NCBI GenBank assembly: GCA_900556645.1
Contig: USPJ01000022.1
Coordinates: 1 to 10,088 of the forward strand
DNA from: an uncultured Lachnospiraceae bacterium
GTDB taxonomy: Bacteria > Bacillota_A > Clostridia > Lachnospirales > Lachnospiraceae
DNA: 10,088 nucleotides
Reading direction: 5' to 3'
Shown here: one piece after another, positions 1 to 6,398 of the stretch
Numbering within the stretch: position 1 is the first letter of the stretch
How the letters are laid out: each line of letters begins with the position of its first letter
Notes under the pieces: generated by a model
The model's input: the letters and a program-made list of their open reading frames with translations, nothing else
Databases searched by the model: none
What the model was told of the DNA's origin: nothing
Program-made: the position numbers and the translations under genes

Positions 1-1039
1 TCTGTCGTTGTTTCTGCGTTACTTGGTAATAGTCATAAGTTTTTCCATTTATTTTGACAGGTTTTGGCTCTTCAATATCATCCGGCACGAAATCCGCACC
101 TTCCCAGAAAGGATAAAACTCATGTGTACAGTTCACACCTTTTAATCCGGTAGCTGTTCCGTAACCGGTGGATTTGAAAAAATCAGGGTACTTCTTATTT
201 TTACCGGAATAGGAGAATACCTTGTTTTGCCAAGGTACATGCTCCGGTCTGCTTCCTATATGCTGTGATGTAATTACAAGGTCCTGTCCGGTCTGTTTGA
301 GGTTTTCTTCCATGATTTTACCGGATAACTGGCTCAATCCGGTTCTTACCGACATCCTTACCGCTGTATCAAGCTGATATGTCCGACCATTCGCATAATC
401 AATAGACCTTAATCCGCTCTGTGCTAATCTATGTACGCAATCATTTACAGCTTGGTCATAGGAGAAAGTCCCGGTAGAAACCTTAAGAAGTGCTAAATCC
501 ATCTCTCTCTGATAAGCATTAAGAACTCCGGTTGTGGAAAATACCGTGTTTTTAAATCCGGTACTCTTCGTAAGGTTCCTAAGCTGTCCTGCAGTCTGTT
601 TTTGAAAGGCACTTATGAGCTGACTCATGCTATTCGGTTTCTTTAGGTCTGCTCCGTGCTCTTGCCACATGGATAGGTCATTATTCCATGCCATATTACC
701 AGCTTCAGCCGTAAGTTCGTCCCCGGCTTCTTTAGCTTCTTTTACAGTCCGTTTAATAATGTCCTGTACTTCCTGCTTGTATGCCTTGGTATTTTCTGCT
801 ACTGCCATCTGATAGGCTTTATCTGCACGGATTATATTCATTACCTCTGCCTGTATCTTCTCTGCAGAATATCCCTGCTCCACCATAGATTTCGCCATTA
901 ATTCGGCTGTCTCGGTGTATCTACCGGTCTTTTTTACTCTCCGGGCAATATCTGCAATGATTTCATCTTCCATCTGCTCATACAGTCCCATTATGTATTT
1001 GTCTATGAGTGTTTCAATCTGCTCTTCTGATAATGCCCT
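1..1039 (-). CDS. Phage minor capsid protein (Phage_min_cap2-like), 3' end beyond the window, no normal start codon
   Basis: The frame is open from position 1039 to the left edge (about 346 codons) with no internal stop. It resembles the phage minor capsid protein 2 family, a head-vertex component made next to the portal. The N-terminal part is helical (YEQMEDEIIADIARRVKKTG). The family signature lies near the window edge: VRMSVRTGLSQLSGKI, then ITSQHIGSRPEHVPWQNKVF, YPDFFKSTGYGTATGLKG and CTHEFYPFWEG. Family members I recall begin just ahead of the LSEEQIETLIDKYIMGLYEQ segment. At that point the sequence reads AAGGCGG, 7 nt, then AGG GCA TTA, so AGG replaces the expected ATG. The first in-frame ATG is at 991, has no Shine-Dalgarno sequence and would remove 16 conserved residues. 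The gene follows the portal in the same frame. Family assignment is confident; expression as a functional protein is not. Confidence 0.85.
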
Positions 1040-1043
1040 TGTA

Positions 1044-1053
1044 CCACCGCCTT
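1044..1053 (-). promoter_or_regulatory. Degenerate Shine-Dalgarno of the minor capsid gene
   Basis: On the minus strand the sequence AAGGCGGTGG overlaps the TAA at 1052-1054 and sits 7 nt (counted from GGCGG) ahead of the AGG at 1037-1039. It differs by one base from AAGGAGGTGG. Spacing and position are right for a start at 1039, but no usable start codon is there. Confidence 0.6.
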
Positions 1054-1192
1054 ATTCTATATCACCATTCAATATTGCTCTTGCATCTTCTTTGCTTATT
1101 CCAATTGCTTGTGAAATTAAATTAATTGCCTGTCCCTCTGTAATTGTTCCCGACGTAAATTGACTCATTATCGCAATTAAACTCTGTGTCTA
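1052..1192 (-). pseudogene. Severed C-terminal segment of the portal protein behind an in-frame TAG
   Basis: This stretch continues the portal reading frame past the TAG at 1190-1192 for 45 sense codons to a TAA at 1052-1054. The residues before the stop are KPLNGA and those after it TQSLIAIMSQFTSG, ending ISKEDARAILNGDIE. Many phage portal proteins I recall carry a C-terminal NGAQ-x-QSL element followed by a helical segment of this kind, so the TAG sits where a Gln (CAG) is expected. The segment could instead be a separate 38-residue gene from the ATG at 1166-1168, but that ATG has no recognisable Shine-Dalgarno sequence and its product looks like a protein tail. I favour a portal tail cut off by a nonsense change or reached only by readthrough. 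Confidence 0.7.
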
Positions 1193-2650
1193 TGCTCCGT
1201 TCAACGGTTTTCCACTAACTTCTGCCAACCCCGCAATGTCTTTTCTCATCTCATCCTCATCGTCTTCCATATCATCAACGAATCCGTTTCCAATATACTT
1301 CTTTGCTTCCTCTTCCGAGATATTGTATTTCTCCATTAAATACCACACCTTCAATATTGGCACTTCTGCAAACGAAAGTGCATCCGCCCTCATAGCTTCA
1401 AGTTTTGTCTGCTTATCTTCTACATAGGAATCATCGAACTCAATCATAAGTTCTTCCTTTACATCATAGGACGTACCGGAGAACTGGTTTGAAAACCACA
1501 TTGCCGCATGGATAATGTCTGCGATATAGTCAGATGCATTATTCCGCTGCTTATTGAGTTCCTGCATCTCGTCCTGTTTCGTACCGATATACTCCGTTGC
1601 TGTTGTTATTTTTCCATTCTCAAAAGTATATTTCTTAGTGCCATATCCAAACTGCATAGAAAGGAGTGACAATACTAACTCAAAAGCCTTTGTTATCTGT
1701 TCAACACGGATTTCCGGGTTATACTCTTTAATAATTACATCCTCATTCGGTAGCTTTTCGCCAATTAACACAAATATTTCTTTCTGTTGCGGCGTTAGTT
1801 CTGGATTTCCGTCTTTTCCTTTTCGGATAGTAGCTAATACCTCATTTAAAAACACGAGTTTCTGACCTTTATCCAAATCTCCATATAGGATGTTATAGCA
1901 AAGGTCTACGGCTTTAAATAGTGGGATGTTGTTATAGATTTTCGGCAAACCGTACCCTTCCATGTTATCTAAATTATTAACCTCTGCATTAGTCATAATG
2001 GAAAATGGCTTAACATCTCCAAGCTGAATACTGGACGATTCCGCATCAATCTGCTTTCCTGTTTCATTAAAAACCACCGTGTCAGCCTTGTATCTTCCGT
2101 TATCCTGTGTGAAAATGACTAATGTTGTTTTATCCTTTCCTCTAAATTTATTCGTAGCACAAAAGGCACACTCTGTTACCAGACCATTTTCTACAGTAAG
2201 TGGAAGAATACAGTCTGCATCCACATAGTTTATGCGAATATCCCCTCCAGAAACAGTTACAGTTCCGTTATTGTTTTCCAAATAATTTGCATTACGGAGG
2301 TAGATATACGCCCCCACGGTTCCTGTGGCAGCGGTTTTCTCTAACTGCTCTCTGTATCTAACATTGAATCTGTTATTTTTCAGAAGTTCATTAATGAATT
2401 CCTGTGATGCACTATTATTCTCTGGTGCAACAGAAATAATCTCGCACAGGTTTGCATCATCGGCACAGCACCGTTTTGCAAAATTCATACGCTCGATCTG
2501 TAATTCCACATTATTCAGATTCTTTCTCTTATGAAAATCCTCAATAATTCTGTTTGCGTACCAGTTATCGCACAGATTGACTATCTCCAATGCATTTTCA
2601 TTAACTATATAATCCTGTTTCTTTAAATATGCTTTTACAAAATCTTTCCT
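1190..2650 (-). CDS. Phage portal protein (SPP1 gp6-like), start codon altered and C-terminus cut by TAG
   Basis: The portal is the dodecameric ring at the head vertex through which terminase packages DNA. The protein reads KDFVKAYLKKQDYIVNENALEIVNLCDNWYANR, RMNFAKRCCADDANLCEII, LEKTAATGTVGAYIYLRN, YVDADCILPLTVENG and, later, a long helical region with IRVEQITKAFELVLSLLSMQFG and an acidic C-terminal part. This order fits SPP1 gp6-type portals of clostridial phages. The 5' end is odd: a perfect AGGAGG at 2658-2663 is followed after 7 nt by AGG at 2648-2650. ATA at 2651-2653 is the only other nearby weak candidate, at 4 nt spacing. An ATG at 2722 would add residues that only mirror the terminase reading in another frame. 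The listed frame gives 486 residues to the TAG at 1190; reading through adds 45. Position after terminase large subunit supports the assignment. Confidence 0.87.
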   Translation of the reverse strand, partial: RKDFVKAYLKKQDYIVNENALEIVNLCDNWYANRIIEDFHKRKNLNNVELQIERMNFAKRCCADDANLCEIISVAPENNSASQEFINELLKNNRFNVRYREQLEKTAATGTVGAYIYLRNANYLENNNGTVTVSGGDIRINYVDADCILPLTVENGLVTECAFCATNKFRGKDKTTLVIFTQDNGRYKADTVVFNETGKQIDAESSSIQLGDVKPFSIMTNAEVNNLDNMEGYGLPKIYNNIPLFKAVDLCYNILYGDLDKGQKLVFLNEVLATIRKGKDGNPELTPQQKEIFVLIGEKLPNEDVIIKEYNPEIRVEQITKAFELVLSLLSMQFGYGTKKYTFENGKITTATEYIGTKQDEMQELNKQRNNASDYIADIIHAAMWFSNQFSGTSYDVKEELMIEFDDSYVEDKQTKLEAMRADALSFAEVPILKVWYLMEKYNISEEEAKKYIGNGFVDDMEDDEDEMRKDIAGLAEVSGKPLNGA

Positions 2651-2657
2651 TATGACT

Positions 2658-2663
2658 CCTCCT
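2658..2663 (-). promoter_or_regulatory. Perfect Shine-Dalgarno AGGAGG of the portal gene without an ATG
   Basis: AGGAGG on the minus strand begins inside the TAG stop codon of the terminase large subunit and is followed by AGTCATA, then AGG AAA GAT. At the usual 5 to 9 nt spacing there is no ATG, GTG or TTG in the portal frame. The site decides where the portal should start, and therefore exposes the missing start codon. Confidence 0.7.
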
Positions 2664-3987
2664 ATCTGTCTAAAGCTATATATTCTATGAAATCTAAAAT
2701 GGTGTAGCAAAATGCATCCCACCAGTCATTACAGTTGCCGATATTCTTATCCTCTGGAATATTTGGCTTTTTTTCGTCCCACTTCAAACTACCAATGGAT
2801 TTACGGAGATTCCTGCACCGCCTGTTTACCTTTAATCTTTCAGTATTGAAAAGTAAATCCACCATTCTCGGACGCTCAGATACTTCGTTCTTACAGCACC
2901 CTGCTATACTCCTATATGGTAATCCTTCCTTTTTAGCAGCACTTCTTAGACTATTTATCATGGTTGTGCTAGCGCTATCGCAAAACACCCAGTCAACTCC
3001 ATTATATTTGTCAATACACATCCGATAAAATTCTATGAACTTCTCGCATATTTTATCGGAATCAATGTCTTGTGTTTTTGGTAAAGAATCCTCTTCCGCT
3101 GGTTTTAAATCGTGATACCCATTATAAAAAAGTGTGCACACCATTGTTGTCATTGACCCGTTTCCTCCGAAATCGACACCTATTACTACCTTAGATGGTT
3201 CTCTTACCAAAACACCATCTTCCATGATTTCCTCATCGTCATATAGATATGGTTCGTTATTTTCCGCAAACCTACGGAATATGATTCCCTCCGCAACTGC
3301 TCTCTCTCCGCGAATATCACGCTTATACCACACGCTATCTTTTTGATATGTACTTAAAACAGTGGCTATCTTCTTGTCCGACAGGCTCATATTGTCTACC
3401 AGAGTGAAATGTCCGTAATTATATCCATATTTTGGATTTTTAGTCTGCTGTTCTTCATGGAATTTAAGAATGTCAGTATAATACCAGTGTTCTTCCTCTT
3501 TTGGATTTAGGTCATGGAATATCTTTCTATCTGAGCTGGAAAAAGTACGGTCGAATACCTCTTTTAAAAACTTCGGGTGACACTCATTCGTTTCTGTCAC
3601 ATAAGCCATACCGTAGGTATTACCTTTAATCAGTTTTTCGTCTCCATCCTTGCCACCACCAGACACAAGCACAACCTTTTCTCCGGTCTTGGTCTGTACA
3701 TAGACACAATCACGGTCTTTATATTTTCCCTCTCGGCAACGTCCCTCAAAGTAATTTAGCAATCCGTATCCGTCGCAATCAAAAATATTGAGTTTTGCCG
3801 TAGCCACGGACACTCCAGCTATTAAGTGTATCTTATTGTGGTGTGTTTCCAATATGGAGCAGAATATCAATGTGTTTAATACATTCTTCCCGCCTCGCTT
3901 TCCGCCTTCTGCCACGTTGAACCAGCTGTCAAAACACCGGAGCATATAGTCATACTGTCTTTGGCTTAGTGGTGCCGGATCATTCAT
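2662..3987 (-). CDS. terL: Terminase large subunit
   Basis: This is the ATPase and nuclease that drives DNA into the procapsid and cuts the concatemer. At 441 residues it has normal length. Residues 27-35, EGGKRGGKN, form a Walker A variant; 129-135, YVTETNE, fit the Walker B strand with a catalytic Glu; 159-168, DLNPKEEEHW, match the NP...HW segment common in PBSX/SPP1-type large terminases. The RNase H-like nuclease acidic residues are probably Asp272 (VIGVDFGGNG), Asp337 (WVFCDSAS) and Asp424 (NDWWDAFCYT). The ATG at 3987 is chosen because AGGAGG lies 9 nt upstream inside the small-subunit gene; an ATG at 4011 lacks this. It overlaps the small subunit by 8 bp, and its TAG stop overlaps the portal Shine-Dalgarno sequence. 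The frame appears undamaged, unlike the two genes that follow. Confidence 0.95.
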   Translation of the reverse strand: MNDPAPLSQRQYDYMLRCFDSWFNVAEGGKRGGKNVLNTLIFCSILETHHNKIHLIAGVSVATAKLNIFDCDGYGLLNYFEGRCREGKYKDRDCVYVQTKTGEKVVLVSGGGKDGDEKLIKGNTYGMAYVTETNECHPKFLKEVFDRTFSSSDRKIFHDLNPKEEEHWYYTDILKFHEEQQTKNPKYGYNYGHFTLVDNMSLSDKKIATVLSTYQKDSVWYKRDIRGERAVAEGIIFRRFAENNEPYLYDDEEIMEDGVLVREPSKVVIGVDFGGNGSMTTMVCTLFYNGYHDLKPAEEDSLPKTQDIDSDKICEKFIEFYRMCIDKYNGVDWVFCDSASTTMINSLRSAAKKEGLPYRSIAGCCKNEVSERPRMVDLLFNTERLKVNRRCRNLRKSIGSLKWDEKKPNIPEDKNIGNCNDWWDAFCYTILDFIEYIALDR

Positions 3988-4825
3988 TGTCCTGCACCTC
4001 CTCAAAATCATCTATGCTACGGTTATTTGCCGGGTGCTGCAAAATATCCGCAATTGTCTGCATATTCTTCAAAATCTCTTCTCCGGCATTATCGTTGACC
4101 TCTGCCTTTTTCTTCTCGTACTCCGCACGATACTTACTCTCTGGATGCATGAGGAAGTACTTTGTTAGCCAGTCAATAGCTTTCTGAGAATCTTTCAGTT
4201 TAACCGAAATACCATCGCGTCCCTCTTTAACACTTTCAATAAGCTGTGTATCTACTGTTTTTGATTCATTCAGATTCACAGTGTTTATCTCTATGAGATT
4301 GCCGGACTTTGCTTCTACTTCCGTTTTCCCAAAACTTAATACATTCCCAATGTCCGAGAATGCTATACGCATCTGCAGCTCTACAATATCCTCTGATTCT
4401 GCTATAATCTGCTGGCGTTTAATATCCTTGAGACGTTCTATCTCAGCTTTGACATTTGGGTTTCTTAGGAGTTTACATCCCTCAACCATTGCCGTCTCGT
4501 ATTTGCAACCATATGCCTTCTGATAGCTTTGTGCCGCATTGAATGTCCGGCTATAATAAATACAAAACATCTGCCTCTCTGGTGTTAATTTATCGTTCTG
4601 CAACGTCTCTCTTGTACCATCATCTATCTGCCCTGCCTCTACGGATGCAACCTTTTTATTTTGTGTGCACACCTTTCCTTTTTGGGGTGCACCCTCTTTT
4701 CTATTCCATCCATATCGTTTTTTCCAACTTTTCACGGTGTTAATAGTGGTATCATATTTCTCTGCTATATCTTTGTACTTCATTCCTGCCATATAATCTG
4801 CTTCTGCCTTTTCGTGTTTATCCAC
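3980..4825 (-). CDS. terS: Terminase small subunit
   Basis: The DNA-recognition subunit of the packaging motor selects the phage genome and brings it to the large subunit. The 281-residue protein starts with a helix-turn-helix segment (residues about 6-40: YMAGMKYKDIAEKYDTTINT, then VKSWKKRYGW) of the kind found at the front of Gram-positive phage small terminases. A Terminase_2-like core follows at about 78-135: LTPERQMFCIYYSRTFNAAQ, SYQKAYGCKYETA, LLRNPNVKAEIERLK. The C-terminal third is charged and helical, usual for oligomerisation and large-subunit contact. The start is GTG at 4823-4825 behind AGAGGTGA with short spacing. It is the first gene of the late module, downstream of a promoter and hairpin at 4853-4935, and overlaps terL by 8 bp. 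Confidence 0.92.
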   Translation of the reverse strand: MDKHEKAEADYMAGMKYKDIAEKYDTTINTVKSWKKRYGWNRKEGAPQKGKVCTQNKKVASVEAGQIDDGTRETLQNDKLTPERQMFCIYYSRTFNAAQSYQKAYGCKYETAMVEGCKLLRNPNVKAEIERLKDIKRQQIIAESEDIVELQMRIAFSDIGNVLSFGKTEVEAKSGNLIEINTVNLNESKTVDTQLIESVKEGRDGISVKLKDSQKAIDWLTKYFLMHPESKYRAEYEKKKAEVNDNAGEEILKNMQTIADILQHPANNRSIDDFEEVQDNE

Positions 4826-4852
4826 TATGTCACCTCTTTTCTTATAAAATAA

Positions 4853-4894
4853 AAAGAGCCGGATACATAGATTATTCTATATACCTGGCTCTTT
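4853..4894 (-). terminator. Leader terminator or attenuator hairpin ahead of terS
   Basis: On the minus strand AAAGAGCC (4894-4887) pairs perfectly with GGCTCTTT (4860-4853). The stem continues inwards through about 11 further positions with two mismatches to a TTAT-type loop, and the 3' arm runs into TTTTTATTTTAT. It looks like a rho-independent terminator in the minus direction. The plus direction has no clean T tract. It lies between the promoter at 4907-4935 and the terS start at 4825, so unmodified polymerase from that promoter would be expected to stop after about 50 nt. It could also act as terminator for read-through from the right. Confidence 0.8.
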
Positions 4895-4904
4895 GGCTCT
4901 GGTA

Positions 4905-4946
4905 TTATTGTAACTTATTTTTATGGTGTAGTCAATTTATTGTAAC
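4905..4946 (-). repeat. 10-bp direct repeat bracketing the late promoter
   Basis: GTTACAATAA occurs twice on the minus strand, at 4937-4946 and at 4905-4914, 32 bp apart, close to three helical turns. One copy contains the -10 box; the other lies just upstream of the -35 box. This spacing would suit a regulator binding one face of the DNA, but the repeat is short and AT-rich, so chance is possible. Confidence 0.4.
4907..4935 (-). promoter_or_regulatory. Sigma-70-like promoter driving the late (terS) module
   Basis: On the minus strand the -35 box TTGACT (4935-4930) and the -10 box TACAAT (4912-4907) are separated by exactly 17 bp; each differs from consensus by one base. Predicted initiation is at about position 4900, giving a leader that starts AGAGCCAAAGAGCC and enters the hairpin at once. 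Nothing else in the gap would serve as promoter for the packaging genes. Confidence 0.75.
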
Positions 4947-4975
4947 CACTAGTCATTTCTGTTCGGTATAAAAAT

Positions 4976-5002
4976 ACCAACCGTCAAATATTGACGGTTG
5001 GT
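4976..5002 (-). terminator. Rho-independent terminator of the putative defence gene
   Basis: A perfect inverted repeat with 12-bp arms (ACCAACCGTCAA / TTGACGGTTGGT) and a 3-nt loop begins 6 nt after the stop codon at 5009. On the minus strand it is followed by ATTTTTAT, a terminator tail. It would end transcripts of the preceding gene and separate the accessory block from the late module. Confidence 0.85.
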
Positions 5003-5674
5003 GATATATCAGCAATATACGCTATCTAATGTTATAATTCCATTTATTCCTTCTAATATTTCTCGCTTATCATTGTCTAAGCAGTAATTTACAAATCTTT
5101 TATAAAATTTTCGCGACGGAACTATGACCTCTGTTTGGTTATACTTGAATTCTAAATCACCTCTTATTCTCCATTCCCTTTCATGGCTCCAATCAATTAC
5201 GTTATCCGCTGAATCAAGTTGCAAATCCACAATTCGCCACCATTCATCTTTTGGAAGTATTTTCCTAAGTTCTGATGCTTGACCATATATAACAGGTCTT
5301 CCACCTTTCCTATATACAAACATCTTAGCAAACCTTAATCCGAATGCTCTATACCTATAATGATTCGAACCACTTGATTCTCTCATCATTCGTTCATATA
5401 TCAAATTTTCAGAAATAGAACTCAATGGAGCTTCCTGCAAACACACTACTGCGTCATCGCCATTAATAAAACCATGTCCACCATTGATTCTTTTACCTTC
5501 AAGCATGGAAATAAGATTTTCAAATGCCTCGTCAGCAGTTTTCCCATTGGTTAAATGTGTGATTCTCGATGTTATATCATTTCTATGTGTAATTCTATCT
5601 CTCCATCCATCAAATTTCATGTCTTTCTCCATCATTTGTGATAGGAATATTGTACCACTCCAACCGTCAATATT
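4987..5674. repeat. Exact 15-bp inverted repeats flanking one gene
   Basis: AATATTGACGGTTGG is on the plus strand at 4987-5001 and, identically, on the minus strand at 5674-5660. The left copy is one arm and the loop of the terminator; the right copy fills most of the spacer between the -35 and -10 boxes of the gene's own promoter. The pair encloses exactly the promoter-proximal and terminator ends of a single AT-rich gene. It may be an operator, a mark of cassette insertion, or a duplicated regulatory element. Confidence 0.7.
5009..5620 (-). CDS. Putative AbiGi/DUF2971-like defence or accessory protein (moron)
   Basis: The exact function is not recognised. From the ATG at 5620 the product has 203 residues, no signal peptide and no membrane segment. 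Motifs resemble a loosely defined group of abortive-infection-type proteins (AbiGi, DUF2971 and relatives): HLTNG at 22-26, VVCLQEAPLSSIS at 58-70, RYRAFGLRFAKMFVYRKGGR at 89-108 followed by PVIYG, and DWSHEREWRI at 143-152. The similarity is from pattern memory and is the weak part of the call. The start at 5620 is preferred because GGAG lies 6 nt upstream and a promoter ends just before it; the longer reading from TTG at 5677 would run through the promoter. The gene has its own promoter and terminator and is visibly more AT-rich than the methyltransferase region (hand counts of single lines about 27-35% GC against about 53%). These features fit a moron acquired between the accessory block and the late module. 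Confidence 0.75.
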   Translation of the reverse strand: MKFDGWRDRITHRNDITSRITHLTNGKTADEAFENLISMLEGKRINGGHGFINGDDAVVCLQEAPLSSISENLIYERMMRESSGSNHYRYRAFGLRFAKMFVYRKGGRPVIYGQASELRKILPKDEWWRIVDLQLDSADNVIDWSHEREWRIRGDLEFKYNQTEVIVPSRKFYKRFVNYCLDNDKREILEGINGIITLDSVYC

Positions 5675-5677
5675 CAA
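5649..5677 (-). promoter_or_regulatory. Promoter of the putative defence gene
   Basis: On the minus strand TTGAAT (5677-5672) and TACAAT (5654-5649) are separated by exactly 17 bp. Initiation near 5642 would leave a leader of about 22 nt carrying GGAG before the ATG at 5620. The spacer holds one copy of the 15-bp repeat, which could be an operator. The box match is moderate (4 of 6 and 5 of 6). Confidence 0.6.
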
Positions 5678-5696
5678 TTATCAATGTACTACAAAT

Positions 5697-6398
5697 TTAA
5701 TCTTCCGTTTTCTCACACCGTTCAAACTCGATTACCCACACCCACGGTGATGCGTCCCAGCCGTATCGGTCAAGGTCGGATTTCTTGATGGTGGAGTTCC
5801 AAATTTCTACAAATTTATCAATCTCATCGTATCCTTCATCCAGACAAGCGTCGCATCCAAATGGTGCATTACAATTTCTACAATTTGATTGGTAGATACC
5901 TTCTTTAATAGCTCCGTCCTCTGTAATCTCCTGCAACCGCTCCACACGCACATTCGTTACCTTTAGCCAGATACGTGCGGCTTCCTTTGGCATGTGGATG
6001 GATGGGTGCCACGGCTCGTTTGCATCCTCCGAGTTTGCAATGCTGGCTCTATATCCGTAAAACTCTGCAATGTGACATCCTTCTCCTTTTCCAACTCTCT
6101 TTTTGTATTTATGCCACGTTTCCCGGACATACAGAACATCATCTGTGTGATATGGCGGATTCCACCGTTTTCCCAAATCCTCTTTTGTAATATTATCAGG
6201 AAGTCTATATTCTTCTCCCCAACTCTCATGTGCTGTCTTGCTTGGATATCCCCATGTACCACAATCACTTCCTGCAAATGTATAGCACAACTTTGATTTA
6301 GGCTGCGGCTTAATCACACGCCTTGTCACCGTCTTTCTCCCGTCCAGAATCGCACGAACCATATCGGTATTGAACAGAATCGGTAATACTCTACTCAT
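5697..6398 (-). CDS. ASCH/PUA-like phage protein
   Basis: This 233-residue protein belongs to a widespread phage family often left as hypothetical or labelled morphogenetic protein. Its front part, ILFNTDMVRAILDGRKTVTR followed by RVIKPQP, and the segment VLYVRETWHKY match the pattern of ASCH/PUA-like folds, which usually contact RNA or modified nucleotides. Further family landmarks are WHPSIHMPKEAARIWLKVTN, VRVERLQEITEDGAIKEGI and the closing GWDASPWVWVIEFER. Four cysteines in NCRNCNAPFGCDAC look like an inserted metal-binding knuckle. The ATG at 6398 overlaps the preceding zinc-ribbon gene by 8 bp, with AGGTGGAG upstream. Its biochemical role is not known; position in the accessory block says only that it is a phage auxiliary gene. 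Confidence 0.8.
   Translation of the reverse strand: MSRVLPILFNTDMVRAILDGRKTVTRRVIKPQPKSKLCYTFAGSDCGTWGYPSKTAHESWGEEYRLPDNITKEDLGKRWNPPYHTDDVLYVRETWHKYKKRVGKGEGCHIAEFYGYRASIANSEDANEPWHPSIHMPKEAARIWLKVTNVRVERLQEITEDGAIKEGIYQSNCRNCNAPFGCDACLDEGYDEIDKFVEIWNSTIKKSDLDRYGWDASPWVWVIEFERCEKTED

Noticed and set aside
1052..1168. Independent 38-residue gene between portal and minor capsid.
   Set aside because: It lacks a Shine-Dalgarno sequence, lies in the portal frame, and the sequence before its ATG (TQSLIAI) is also coding-like, so a severed portal tail explains it better.
2662..2722. ATG at 2722 as the portal start, giving 510 residues.
   Set aside because: It would overlap the conserved terminase C-terminus by 61 bp in another frame; the added residues mirror terminase coding and not a portal N-terminus, and the AGGAGG at 2658-2663 points to a start near 2650.
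4976..5002. Phage attachment site or CRISPR-like repeat at the perfect palindrome.
   Set aside because: A U tract follows on the minus strand right after a stop codon, there is no integrase nearby, and there is no repeat-spacer periodicity.
5620..5677. TTG at 5677 as start of the putative defence gene (222 residues).
   Set aside because: The TTG is part of the -35 box and the first 19 codons cover the predicted promoter; the ATG at 5620 has GGAG at 6 nt.
5963..6277. Minus-strand 104-codon frame inside the ASCH-like gene.
   Set aside because: It is wholly nested in a conserved gene in another frame and shows no motif of its own.
1190..6393. Genome-wide TAG-to-Gln recoding.
   Set aside because: Only one in-frame TAG is visible, the long minor capsid frame has none, and the zinc-ribbon gene uses TAG as its stop; the window alone supports a single nonsense change at least as well.
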